A stretch of DNA of 64,000 nucleotides from Pseudoalteromonas sp. Scap06 (GTDB taxonomy: Bacteria; Pseudomonadota; Gammaproteobacteria; Enterobacterales; Alteromonadaceae): assembly GCF_013394165.1 (NCBI RefSeq), contig NZ_CP041330.1, positions 1,666,501 through 1,730,500 of the forward strand, given 5' to 3'. Shown here in pieces: positions 54,605 through 63,231 of the stretch (its first letter is position 1; each line of letters begins with the position of its first letter). The notes under the pieces were generated by a model. The model ran no database searches and had not been told where the DNA came from. It saw only the letters and a program-made list of their open reading frames with translations. The position numbers and the translations under genes were made by a program.

Positions 54605-55202
54605 GGGAGACTGAAGTATTTAAATTGCGCGCAGTTTAAACCAAATCAGCGTTTTTTTCTATGAAAGTTTATAGCATACCCTAAAGTAAACAGTGGCTAT
54701 TTTTTTGCTAAATAAGGATTGGAATAGCCACAGTGGTAGACCGTGTTAAAGTAAAAAAAGCTATGTAAAGTTCACTATTATTCTGTAAATGCGGTAAAAA
54801 AATGTTTAATAAAAAAACAATTACAGTCATTGCTAATAAATAAAATTTAACGTGCTAAAACGCTATTTGGTCGCATTTTACTTTTATTAACATTTAATAC
54901 GGCTATATTAACGTTTTTTATAGTATTAGAGTTTTAGCTCTACCTATGCCGATAGTAGCAACTATGAAAAAAACTCAACACTTTCTCTCCTGCATTTAAG
55001 CCTAATGTCTTATTCCAAAATTAAATAGCAGTTTATACGGCTACAAAATAAAAACAGTATTAACTTAAAGTGAACAAGCAGCGCATTTCGTATTAATTAT
55101 CGTTGATAATTTTTCACTTTTGAGCCTTTTATTGCTTTGCTAGTCTGCACGACTTCGAATTTAGTAATTATAAAAACGTCTTTTTTAGGCAAGGCACACA
55201 CA
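54605..55202. other. Long intergenic region upstream of the porin
   Basis: 598 AT-rich bases between divergent ybiT and porin genes. I found no ORF with a ribosome site, tRNA or strong hairpin. The length could allow a complex porin promoter or an untranslated leader, but nothing specific can be pointed to. Confidence 0.4.
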
Positions 55203-56411
55203 ATGAAAATAAAATTAGTATCGCTCGCGATTGCAGGTGTTTTAACAACACCGAGTGTTTCAGCAATCGAAGTATTTAAGGATGAAAAAAATACAGTCGC
55301 AATTGGCGGTTATATAGATGCGCGAGTAATTAATACTCAAGGTCAAAATGAAGTGGTTAATGGTGCCTCACGAATTAATTTTGATTTTAAACGCCAACTA
55401 AAGAATGGCTGGGAAGCAATGGCTTTAGTTGAATGGGGTGTAAACCCTGTTGGCAGTAGCGATATTGTATACAACAACCGTTTTGAATCGATTCAAGACG
55501 AATTTTTGTATAACCGGTTAGGCTATGCTGGTTTAAAACACGATAAATACGGCCAAATTACTATTGGTAAACAATGGGGTGCGTGGTTTGACGTAGTATA
55601 TGCAACTAACTACAGCTATGTTTGGGATGGCAACGCCGCAGGTGTCTATACCTACAACAAAGACGATGGTGCTGTAAATGGTACTGGTCGTGGCGATAAA
55701 ACATTGCAATACCGTAATAGTTACAGTGATTTTGATTTTAGTGTGCAAACTCAGTTAAAAAACAGCGCTTTTTATACCTGTGATGTAAGTGATATTACAG
55801 AATCACAATGCCGGGCTAATTTTGAGTCAGGCGATACTGCTGCGCAACAAGTTGAATTTAACTATACATTTGGCGGTGCAGTAACCTATAACGTGACTAA
55901 TAAGCTAAAACTGACCGCGGGTATTAACCGCGGCGAGTTTGAATTAACTTATGGCGACGGAACAACCCGCTCTGTTGACGATTTAATTTATGGTGCAGGT
56001 GTTATTTGGGGCAATATTGATGCGCCAGGTTTATATGTAGCCGCTAATATCAACAAAAACGAAAACCACGACACAGATAACATTGGTCGCTTAATTGAAG
56101 ATGCAATTGGTATTGAAACGTTCGTATCGTATCGTTTTGAAAACGACTTTAGACCATTTATTGCCTACAACTTGTTTGATGCAGGTGATGACTACGTAAT
56201 TCAACCAAACTTTAACGCCGATCCTAATGATGTTTTTAAACGTCAGTTTGCAGTTATGGGTGTTCATTATTTAATTGATGAAAACACCCAGCTGTATCTA
56301 GAAGCACGAAAAGATTTTGGTGATTTTGAAAGTGATAATAAACAGCAGCAAGCACAAATGGAACAATCGGAAGATGACGGTATTGCTTTTGGTTTTAGAT
56401 ACGTTCTTTAA
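55203..56411 (+). CDS. Outer-membrane porin
   Basis: 402 residues from the ATG at 55203, which begins a signal peptide (MKIKLVSLAIAGVLTTPSVS); the in-frame start at 55137 adds a non-signal stretch. The mature part has alternating amphipathic strands typical of gram-negative trimeric porins: GGYIDARVINTQG, WEAMALVEWGVNP, GYAGLKHDKYGQITIGKQWG and a C-terminal GFRYVL strand. The last residue is Leu, not the usual Phe of the BAM signal. A tyrosine- and aspartate-rich loop (DGNAAGVYTYNKDDG) lies near the constriction. Solute preference is unknown. Confidence 0.87.
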   Translation: MKIKLVSLAIAGVLTTPSVSAIEVFKDEKNTVAIGGYIDARVINTQGQNEVVNGASRINFDFKRQLKNGWEAMALVEWGVNPVGSSDIVYNNRFESIQDEFLYNRLGYAGLKHDKYGQITIGKQWGAWFDVVYATNYSYVWDGNAAGVYTYNKDDGAVNGTGRGDKTLQYRNSYSDFDFSVQTQLKNSAFYTCDVSDITESQCRANFESGDTAAQQVEFNYTFGGAVTYNVTNKLKLTAGINRGEFELTYGDGTTRSVDDLIYGAGVIWGNIDAPGLYVAANINKNENHDTDNIGRLIEDAIGIETFVSYRFENDFRPFIAYNLFDAGDDYVIQPNFNADPNDVFKRQFAVMGVHYLIDENTQLYLEARKDFGDFESDNKQQQAQMEQSEDDGIAFGFRYVL

Positions 56412-56457
56412 TGGCCTGTTAAGCTTTCAAGTTTAAATTTGCAAAGTTAAACTGACT

Positions 56458-56486
56458 AAAGCCCTGCAAAATAGCAGGGCTTTTTT
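56458..56486 (+). terminator. Porin terminator
   Basis: GCCCTGC, loop AAAATA, GCAGGGC, then TTTTTT, 50 bases after the stop. Confidence 0.92.
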
Positions 56487-56508
56487 ATTGTTCTTGCAGA
56501 AGGTTTAA

Positions 56509-56691
56509 CTACTTTTTCTTAAATGCTTTTTTTAACGCACGTGTTCCCTCTTGTGGCCCTAAAATAAGCCACAAAAAGGTAACCCCACCTGGGACTAAAA
56601 CGGCTTTTAGGATTGGGCCGAGAATAAAAGAATAAAAATAAATAAGTGGAATAAAAAGTACATAACCAATAACACGTTTGATAAACTCCAT
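56509..56691 (-). CDS. Small membrane protein (60 aa), TetR-controlled candidate
   Basis: Two hydrophobic segments (VIGYVLFIPLIYFYSFILG and VPGGVTFLWLILG) and a basic end (ALKKAFKKK). The ATG follows AAGGTGAT. It faces away from a TetR gene, with two palindromic operators between them, so it is the likely target of that regulator. No family was recognised. Confidence 0.65.
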   Translation of the reverse strand: MEFIKRVIGYVLFIPLIYFYSFILGPILKAVLVPGGVTFLWLILGPQEGTRALKKAFKKK

Positions 56692-56708
56692 GTATCACCT
56701 TTTGATTA

Positions 56709-56746
56709 ATTGAGCATGCTCATAAATTTAATTGAGCGCGCTCAAT
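56709..56746. promoter_or_regulatory. Twin palindromic operators between divergent genes
   Basis: ATTGAGCATGCTCATA at 56709-56724 and the perfect palindrome ATTGAGCGCGCTCAAT at 56731-56746, centres 22 bases apart (two helical turns). They sit in the gap between the small membrane protein and the TetR gene and probably bind two dimers. Confidence 0.75.
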
Positions 56747-56793
56747 CAATCAAGTGCTGATTTAAGCTCAACATCCAACAAAATTATAAAGCA

Positions 56794-57324
56794 TTGAATA
56801 CTATGAGTAAAAAAGAAAAAACACGGGATAAAGTTTTAGCTTCAGCATGGGAGCTTTTCTTACTACAAGGTTATGACCACACATCGACAAGAGAAATTGC
56901 TGTTGCAGCTAATGTGGCAGTTGGTACTGTGTTTAGTCATTTTGAAAATAAAATTGATCTGCTTATGGCAGGTATGCAGCAACAAATTAAAGTTATTATC
57001 GAGCAAGCAAAGCAATCAGATACTCAGCGCCCTCCTCGATTGAAATTACGCCACTACGCTCACCCTCTATATTCCTTTTATTGTGAAAACAGTGAATTTA
57101 GTAAATTACTAATTAGCGACATTATTTGGCGTGCTGATTTTTTTAAAGCACAAATGGATGAATTTAAAAAACTGCTATTTAGTGAACAACCAGATTTTGA
57201 TGAAACAAAAGCAAGTGTGATGATGGACTGCTATTTTATGACCCTGATCACAGGCTTAAACGACGAGATACCAAATGCAGAAGCCATGCTGAGACAACTG
57301 AGCAACAAAATTGCATTGTTGTAA
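56794..57324 (+). CDS. TetR-family regulator
   Basis: A 176-residue regulator. The helix-turn-helix is at residues ~25-60 (GYDHTSTREIAVAANVAVG, then TVFSHFENKIDLL). The C-terminal domain is shorter than average. The start could be the first ATG or the one three codons on (MSKKEK). It is divergent from the small membrane protein; two operators between them suggest autoregulation. The ligand is unknown. Confidence 0.85.
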   Translation: MNTMSKKEKTRDKVLASAWELFLLQGYDHTSTREIAVAANVAVGTVFSHFENKIDLLMAGMQQQIKVIIEQAKQSDTQRPPRLKLRHYAHPLYSFYCENSEFSKLLISDIIWRADFFKAQMDEFKKLLFSEQPDFDETKASVMMDCYFMTLITGLNDEIPNAEAMLRQLSNKIALL

Positions 57325-57691
57325 CGTCAATTATAAAAAGCTGGAGTTTAAGTCTGTGTATTACTGAACCATTGATGGAAAACCCGATGTTAGCTGCAAT
57401 TAAAATGTCTAACTTAGAACATCTAAACAATTACATTGTTGCTTTGTTTAATTTGGTTTTCCTGTTCCTACACAACTCACTTAATAAAACGCGTAGATAT
57501 AAGTTAAAAAAAACGCCCAATACACGCCAACAATTTCCCCCCTCCCTGATTATATTTTTAAAAAATTCACCTATTGCTAAGACTTGTTTTAAATTAAACA
57601 AAGTATGATGTGTTCTTTAGAGTGGATGCTCCACCAGCAGTAAAGCAATAAAAATCAATGCAAACTATATTTAATTGATCACCGTCATTAA
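57325..57691. other. Intergenic region, no gene supported
   Basis: 367 bases between convergent tetR and the esterase gene. A plus-strand frame at 57372-57608 has no ribosome site and a composition unlike a protein. No clear terminator was seen. Confidence 0.4.
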
Positions 57692-58588
57692 TTAATCAGA
57701 AGGCGTGTTAATTTGCGAGCTCAAGAACGCCGTATAATTTAACAGTGCTTTATCGACACTCAGTGCAGGGTTTTGATTATGTTCAGCATTACTATTAATT
57801 GTACTTCCCCACTTAAGCCAGTCGTTTGGATGTTTTGCTAAACTAGTAACTAAATTATTGTATGCACCTAACATTAAAGAGTGCTCTGCCCCACCGACAG
57901 TGATATATAAAAATGTCGGTTGTTTTATACAATTTATATTTGTTTTTAAAAATGCATCAAACCGCTTAGTCACTGTCATATCGTCATACCAAGCGGCTGG
58001 GCTAAATGCAAAGTAACCATTGAATAACTTTGGTTTAGTATGCAGCGTGTATAAAGTAAAGCTGCCCCCAGCTGAAAATCCGGTCAAAATTCGATTTTCA
58101 GTTAATGTGTAGTTGGCCTCTAAATAAGTAAGTAACTCTTGCTCTAGAAAAGCTAAAAACAAATCAGCTTTACCAAAAATTTCAGGCGAACTTTCATGTT
58201 TAGGTCGAGGATTTGTATTAACGTCCTTCCTTGCATAAGGTGGCACAAGATCACGATTTCTAGTATCAGTAAAAAACTGATTTGGTATAGCAACTAAAAT
58301 AGCCTCATTTAATGTACTTTCATGATTTAATGCTTTTAAGGCTTTATCCCAATTAGCTAGATTAAAATTACCATCTGTTTTTATAATAAGTGGATACGCT
58401 TTATTTTTGTCAAAACTATCGGGTAACCTTATAAATACTTTTCGTGACTCTTTAAGCACTTTCGAATCTAGGGTTACATCAACAAACTCTGAAACATCAT
58501 TTTGATAATAGCTAAATCCAGTTATTGCAAGCCCAAATACACTAGCCGTAAGCAACATATTTAAAATAATCGCTTTTTTAATTCTCAT
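57692..58588 (-). CDS. Esterase D/Fes-type alpha/beta hydrolase
   Basis: A 298-residue protein with N-terminal membrane or signal segment (AIILNMLLTASVFGLAITGF). The putative esterase fold shows VFIRLPDSFDKNKAYPLIIK, EAILVAIPNQ, nucleophile TGFSAGGSFTLYTLH and FSPAAWYDD, with a possible His in GGAEHSLML. Homologues hydrolyse siderophore or acyl esters. It overlaps the GNAT gene by four bases (ATGA), so they are co-expressed. Confidence 0.82.
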   Translation of the reverse strand: MRIKKAIILNMLLTASVFGLAITGFSYYQNDVSEFVDVTLDSKVLKESRKVFIRLPDSFDKNKAYPLIIKTDGNFNLANWDKALKALNHESTLNEAILVAIPNQFFTDTRNRDLVPPYARKDVNTNPRPKHESSPEIFGKADLFLAFLEQELLTYLEANYTLTENRILTGFSAGGSFTLYTLHTKPKLFNGYFAFSPAAWYDDMTVTKRFDAFLKTNINCIKQPTFLYITVGGAEHSLMLGAYNNLVTSLAKHPNDWLKWGSTINSNAEHNQNPALSVDKALLNYTAFLSSQINTPSD

Positions 58589-59094
58589 GCGCCATCCATT
58601 TTAGTTAATTGCTTATGCCATACACCGTTATTAAGTTGCTGGTTAAATACAAAGCCAAGCTTAGTGAGTAAGTTATAACAGCGTACATTTTTACCATGAA
58701 TTTCTGCGTATAGATGTTCAATGTTTAAAGAGCGATGTATCTCACTGACAAAACCTTTAAGTACTTCATGCATTAAGCCTTGTTGCCAATAAAAAGGATC
58801 AAGCTCAAAGCCCAAATAAGCAGTTTTAGTTTGGTTATTAATGTTATACAAACCACAAGTACCAATTAAGTCGCCAGACATATTATGTTCAATCGCAAGC
58901 CGAACACCTTCCCCTTGATAATAACTCGATATATCATCTTGAATTAATTGCTTAACATGCTCTTTATTTAGCGGCGTTTTATAATCGTTAAACTCATAAA
59001 CGAGGGGATTATTTAAAATTGTTAATAGCGCTGCGCCATGTTTGTGGGTAATTAAACGCAAGGTAACGCGGGGTAATTTTATCGTTTTAAACAT
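58585..59094 (-). CDS. GNAT-family N-acetyltransferase (RimJ/RimL-like)
   Basis: A 169-residue acetyltransferase. Features: LRLITHKHGAALLTILNNPL start, LIGTCGLYNINNQTKTAYLG, the acetyl-CoA region ELDPFYWQQGLMHEVLKGFV (QG rather than the usual RG) and the late IHGKNVRCYNLLTKLGFVF. It precedes the esterase gene with translational overlap. The substrate is unknown. Confidence 0.85.
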   Translation of the reverse strand: MFKTIKLPRVTLRLITHKHGAALLTILNNPLVYEFNDYKTPLNKEHVKQLIQDDISSYYQGEGVRLAIEHNMSGDLIGTCGLYNINNQTKTAYLGFELDPFYWQQGLMHEVLKGFVSEIHRSLNIEHLYAEIHGKNVRCYNLLTKLGFVFNQQLNNGVWHKQLTKMDGA

Positions 59095-59193
59095 GCCTAT
59101 GCCAAATAAAGTAAACGCGCTTTAAATAGCACTTTATAGAACGTCATTATTAACTTACCATATCGTATTCACAAGCATTAATTAAGATAAACT

Positions 59194-59397
59194 ATGAGCG
59201 ACAATTTTAAAGTAATACAGCCAACTACTACTGTTTACTGCCCAAAACGTGGTGAAGGTTGGACCCTTACCGGCATTACTAATATTGATGAGTTCACATC
59301 GGTTATGTTTGATGGCGTACGTTACACCTTACCAGCGAGAGAAATTGTGGAGGAGTTGCTGCCTAACCAATTAGCGCGTGAACAGCAGCAAAGCTAG
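59194..59397 (+). CDS. Small hypothetical protein (67 aa)
   Basis: A soluble beta-type protein starting MSDNFKVIQPTTTVYCPKRG. It contains EGWTLTGITNIDEFTSVMFD and GVRYTLPAREIVEELL, which look like a small SH3-like barrel. Tandem codon composition fits a real gene; a weak ribosome site precedes it. No family was recognised. Confidence 0.55.
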   Translation: MSDNFKVIQPTTTVYCPKRGEGWTLTGITNIDEFTSVMFDGVRYTLPAREIVEELLPNQLAREQQQS

Positions 59398-59499
59398 TCA
59401 AGTTGGATGTTATCTTAAGGCTGAAAGTATTTACAGCCTTCTGACTATTATCGCCCAAGTTTTCATTAAAACTAGAACCACTCATTTGCTAATCAATTA

Positions 59500-59814
59500 C
59501 TATTCCTTTTTTTTAATTTCCAAATCATCTTTTACACTTAACTGGTGTTGTCCAGGTATTAAGATCATGATTATTATAGCAACAGAAATTAACAAAATTA
59601 CTCTTAGTAGAGCTGAAGTTATAAAACCTTCTAGCATAATAACTAAAAAAACTAGCGGTACCGCGAAAAATACGCCTAAGTAGCGGTGACGATTTGTGAA
59701 TTCATATAATGAGCCACATCGAATACATCTATTACGAGTCGACATTAAAGATAGAATAAACCACGATAATGAAATTTTAGCATGGCATTTAAAACACTTT
59801 GGTAACATATACAA
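59500..59814 (-). CDS. CXXC-20-CXXC-type membrane protein
   Basis: A 104-residue protein with two CxxC pairs (CFKCHAK and CIRCGS, about 20 residues apart) followed by two membrane helices (LGVFFAVPLVFLVIML, LLRVILLISVAIIIMIL) and a charged tail. This matches the TIGR04104 class, thought to bind a metal at the membrane. The role is unknown. Confidence 0.7.
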   Translation of the reverse strand: MYMLPKCFKCHAKISLSWFILSLMSTRNRCIRCGSLYEFTNRHRYLGVFFAVPLVFLVIMLEGFITSALLRVILLISVAIIIMILIPGQHQLSVKDDLEIKKKE

Positions 59815-59899
59815 CCAATATTATTAAGAAAAATTAAAGTTACTGAATTTTCAGCTTAGATTTGTGTAAAAGTTCGGTTCACCAACTTTCACTAAAAAT

Positions 59900-60094
59900 T
59901 CAAAACGCCTCATCTTCACTGTATACATTTACATTAAGTTCATCGTTATCTTCAAATACGACAAACGAAATAGGCCTGCAACACACTTGGCAGTCTTCTA
60001 TGTATTGCTCATCAATATCAGCCACATCAATTAATACTTCTATAGATTCGCCACAGTAAGGGCAACTAATTGACTTTTCGGTTAACTGGTTCAT
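59900..60094 (-). CDS. CPXCG motif cysteine-rich protein
   Basis: A 64-residue protein with SCPYCGESIEVLID near the start and DCQVCCRPISFVV in the middle: the CPXCG family pattern with two zinc-type cysteine pairs. An acidic end (EDNDELNVNVYSEDE) follows. Widespread in proteobacteria, function unknown. Confidence 0.85.
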   Translation of the reverse strand: MNQLTEKSISCPYCGESIEVLIDVADIDEQYIEDCQVCCRPISFVVFEDNDELNVNVYSEDEAF

Positions 60095-60186
60095 ATCTTA
60101 CCTACTATTCGTATGACTGTATGATCTCACTTTAGTAAATAACCCTATATAAAACAATGCTGGTAAAGTGACTTAATAATTCAAAT

Positions 60187-60786
60187 TTAAACAGCATTAG
60201 CTAAAATTTTGTTTAACTTAATTAAATCAACTAAGCCATATTGGTCCTGCTGTAAAAAATAATCACATTGCCAACGCTGTGTGCTTTTAGCTGCGTTACT
60301 AAATACGCCTGAACCACTCAGAGCCCTACTTTCACTCCAAGGTGGAAACACCCTAAAAGCGGTTTTTCCCTTACGGTTCGTACCTGTAACTATGCCTTTT
60401 TTAACTAACAACTCAACCGGAAATATAAATAAACCACTTTGTAAATTTGCTACTTGGTTGTTACTAGAGGTTAATCCATCACTTGAAACCGCCACTAATA
60501 AGTAGTCAAACTCATTGGTAAAAGGAATTGGCTTAGAATTACTACAATCCGCTGGGCGTTTCCATAGTGCTAAAAAAGCACCTGGTCTGTCTGGTGTAAC
60601 TTTAGCTTTTCTGTAAATTATTCGATTATGGTTTATAGTGAATGCATACCCATGGTACTGAGCATTTTGATTATGAGGTATTAACTCATCAGCGTTTGGA
60701 AGTTTATACTCTGAGGAAACAAAGTTGTTTTGTAGAACGACTAGCAATTCATCATGCAAATTATCAGTCGTCATTAAACTTTTCAT
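60187..60786 (-). CDS. MepB-domain protein
   Basis: 199 residues from the ATG at 60786 (an earlier in-frame ATG at 60834 has no ribosome site). The MepB pattern is visible in YHGYAFTINHNRIIYRKAKV, PDRPGAFLALWKRP and FDYLLVAVSSDG, then GLFIFPVELLVKKGIV and FRVFPPWSE. MepB occurs in the Staphylococcus mepRAB operon, with no known activity. Here it stands without a multidrug pump. Confidence 0.8.
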   Translation of the reverse strand: MKSLMTTDNLHDELLVVLQNNFVSSEYKLPNADELIPHNQNAQYHGYAFTINHNRIIYRKAKVTPDRPGAFLALWKRPADCSNSKPIPFTNEFDYLLVAVSSDGLTSSNNQVANLQSGLFIFPVELLVKKGIVTGTNRKGKTAFRVFPPWSESRALSGSGVFSNAAKSTQRWQCDYFLQQDQYGLVDLIKLNKILANAV

Positions 60787-60909
60787 ACATAGCATCCGTT
60801 TTATATAAAGTAAGTTCAACCCCCCCAGCCACATTGTAATGAAAGAGTTTTTAAAGTTAGCGGGTCTTACTATACAAGTATTTATTCATAACTACAGGTG
60901 ATAAATTTT

Positions 60910-61506
60910 ATGAAACACACATTAGCGCTAGCATTAACCTCTGTGGGGCTTTTGTTTAGCTCATTAACGTACGCTAAAACCGAACAAGCTATTTTAGCAG
61001 GAGGCTGTTTTTGGTGTATGGAAAGTGACTTTGAAAAACTCGAAGGTGTAACCGATGTGATCTCAGGTTTTACTGGCGGTGAAATTAAAAATCCTACTTA
61101 CAATGGTAATCATCGCGGCCATTACGAAGCCGTTCTGGTTACCTACAACACTGACGTATTAAGCTATCAAGATATTTTAAACCATTACTGGGTTAACATT
61201 GATCCTTTTGACGCCAAAGGTCAGTTTTGTGATAAAGGCCCAAGCTACCGTAGCGCAATTTTTGTAGCTAATGAGCAACAACGAAAGCTAGCTCAAAAAT
61301 CTAAACAAGCTGTTATTAGTGAGTTTACTAAGCAAACAGTGATAACCCCTATTCTTGATGCGAAAACCTTTTACCCGATAAAGGGCAAAGAAAGTTATCA
61401 TCAAGATTACTATAAAAATAACCCTATTCGTTATAATACCTATCGCTGGCGCTGTGGCCGTGATAGCCGCCTAGAAGACATTTGGGGCGATAGAGTTACC
61501 CATTAA
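60910..61506 (+). CDS. msrA: Exported peptide methionine sulfoxide reductase A
   Basis: 198 residues from the ATG at 60910, after AGGTGAT; the GTG upstream is part of that site. A signal peptide (MKHTLALALTSVGLLFSSLT) precedes the catalytic domain, so it repairs oxidised methionines in the periplasm. The active-site GGCFWCMESDFEKLEGV and VISGFTGGE are intact, as are HYW..IDPFDAKGQFCDKG and the late YHQDYY. Confidence 0.93.
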   Translation: MKHTLALALTSVGLLFSSLTYAKTEQAILAGGCFWCMESDFEKLEGVTDVISGFTGGEIKNPTYNGNHRGHYEAVLVTYNTDVLSYQDILNHYWVNIDPFDAKGQFCDKGPSYRSAIFVANEQQRKLAQKSKQAVISEFTKQTVITPILDAKTFYPIKGKESYHQDYYKNNPIRYNTYRWRCGRDSRLEDIWGDRVTH

Positions 61507-61518
61507 GTTTATTAAACC

Positions 61519-61547
61519 AAAAAGGCTGTAAAAAATGCAGCCTTTTT
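61519..61547 (+). terminator. msrA terminator
   Basis: AAAAAGGCTG and CAGCCTTTTT, 10-bp perfect stem, nine-base loop, directly after the msrA stop. Confidence 0.9.
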
Positions 61548-61607
61548 ATTTATTCCCTTATCTCGCTAACTAAAAAAATTAATTTTTCAAGACGGTTAAA
61601 TAGCTTT

Positions 61608-61772
61608 CTACAATGACGATTTCTTTTTTATAGGAAATACCATAAACGCCATTTCAAAAACAAAGCCCGCAATAATAAAAATAAATAAGCCAGTAGTGCT
61701 ACCATACGAATAACACGTAATAGCGGCAATAATTAATGCAGCTAAAATCAACCATTTTATAAATATATTCAT
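61608..61772 (-). CDS. Small membrane protein (54 aa)
   Basis: A short frame beginning MNIFIKWLILAALIIAAITC, then a Gly-Ser turn (YGSTTG) and a second helix LFIFIIAGFVFEMAFMVF, ending PIKKKSSL. The two-helix topology with a positive end and an AAGG before the ATG support a real gene. It is convergent with msrA. No family was recognised. Confidence 0.55.
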   Translation of the reverse strand: MNIFIKWLILAALIIAAITCYSYGSTTGLFIFIIAGFVFEMAFMVFPIKKKSSL

Positions 61773-62167
61773 CTTTAATACCTTCGGTTCTGTTGATTTA
61801 TCATGGCAAATTCCATTTAGGTAATCAGATCCTATGCATCATGATTATTCACCAAAAAAGTGTGTCTAGCGTAATTACTAGCTTATTGTTTGTCTATTAA
61901 AACGTTATAGTAAAATGTTACGGATTGTTTCTACTGAGTTTTTATTTTCAAAAACGCGCTATTTGTAGAATCTTTAATTACTAATACCTCAAGTAAGTAC
62001 ACCTTCGCTCACAATAATTTATTAAACATTCTAATACAAAGGTAAAATTTTTGTTGCCACAAAAGGGACTAATGGGTACTTTAAATAAATGATTAGTTTT
62101 ATGAATCTAACCAATAATTAAGTACTAAATACGATTTTATACCTCAAATTTATACAGGAGATTTACC
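61773..62167. other. Intergenic region between the small membrane protein and the LysR gene
   Basis: 395 bases, very AT-rich, with no gene or strong hairpin. It would hold the promoters for both divergent genes. An AGGAG ribosome site closes it just before the TTG start of the LysR gene. Confidence 0.4.
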
Positions 62168-63049
62168 TTGCTTGATATCATCGCGCTTTTTATAAAAGTA
62201 AATGATTACAAAACATTTAATGAAGCGTCAGTAAAGTTAAATATTCCTTTGCCCACCTTACAAAGAAAAATAAAAAAACTTGAAGAAGACTTATCTTTAG
62301 CGTTGTTTTATCGTGAAAAAGGAAGTTTGCGATTAACTGAGCCTGGAAAAAGCTTTTATAGCCATTGCTTAGCTCACGTAGAGGGTTTACAAAGTACGCT
62401 GTGCAATTTTAAGAACTCTAGTGAAAATGAAGTGAGTAAAATTAAATTAATAGCGCCGCAAAACTTTATAAAGAGCGTGTACTTCTCAGGCGTTATAAAT
62501 CAATTCACCCTACTTTATCCAAATATTAAGATTCATATGATGCTATCAGATGAACGTCTTGATTTAAAAGCCACCGAGTTTGATTTAGCTATTAGAATTG
62601 GAAAATTAGATAGCTCACAAAATATATGTAAAGTCATTAACCAAATGAGCTTTGTTTTAGCTTGCTCATCGAGTTTAATTAAGCAATATGGTATGCCAAG
62701 TAATTTTAACGATTTGGCTGAACTCCCCCACATATCGTGCTCGCCATTCGAAAATTGGTCTTTTAAAGCAAATAAAAATGAGAAGGTTATTTTTAAACCT
62801 CAACCTAACTTTATTTCTAACGATATAGAAATGTGTGCCTTAGCTGCTATTGAAGGAAGAGGTGTTTATTATGGCCCAAAATATTGTTTATTACCTTATA
62901 TAAAAGATGAAAGCTTGGTTGAAGTATTAACACAGTACACACCCGTTAAGCGAGATGTAAACCTAATATGGCCTGATAAACTAATCCCAAAAAGTACACG
63001 CTATCTAATCGATTTTTTAGAGTACTCTCTCAAGGGGATAAAAATGTAG
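62168..63049 (+). CDS. LysR-family transcriptional regulator, toxin-linked
   Basis: A 293-residue regulator. Winged helix-turn-helix at residues 1-60 (YKTFNEASVKLNIPLPTLQR, then KIKKLEEDLSLALFYRE). The rest is a normal LysR effector domain (IKLIAPQNFIKSVYFSGVIN, FDLAIRIGKL). The start is TTG with a good AGGAG seven bases before it. It is on the same strand, 182 bases upstream of the aerolysin gene, and may control it; LysR genes more often control divergent genes, so this is tentative. Confidence 0.87.
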   Translation: MLDIIALFIKVNDYKTFNEASVKLNIPLPTLQRKIKKLEEDLSLALFYREKGSLRLTEPGKSFYSHCLAHVEGLQSTLCNFKNSSENEVSKIKLIAPQNFIKSVYFSGVINQFTLLYPNIKIHMMLSDERLDLKATEFDLAIRIGKLDSSQNICKVINQMSFVLACSSSLIKQYGMPSNFNDLAELPHISCSPFENWSFKANKNEKVIFKPQPNFISNDIEMCALAAIEGRGVYYGPKYCLLPYIKDESLVEVLTQYTPVKRDVNLIWPDKLIPKSTRYLIDFLEYSLKGIKM

Positions 63050-63231
63050 CTACAACAGCACTATTGCCTTAATGATTTTTTGTAATATTTAAGCAACTAA
63101 TATTTTTGAAAAATCAACTTTCATTTAACACTCTATAAAAATATAGCGAGTTCTTTAGAATCAAAATCGGTCCAAAATTAGATTATTTAATTAGGGCCTA
63201 ATTAAAATATGATTTTAAAGGATGTAACTTA
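63050..63231 (+). promoter_or_regulatory. Leader and promoter region of the aerolysin-type gene
   Basis: 182 AT-rich bases, without a clear terminator after the LysR gene, so read-through is possible. AAAGGA at 63217-63222 is the toxin's ribosome site. No exact operator could be defined. Confidence 0.5.

Noticed and set aside
57372..57608. A 78-residue plus-strand frame after the second tetR gene.
   Set aside because: No ribosome site, low-complexity composition and no partner; likely chance in AT-rich intergenic DNA.
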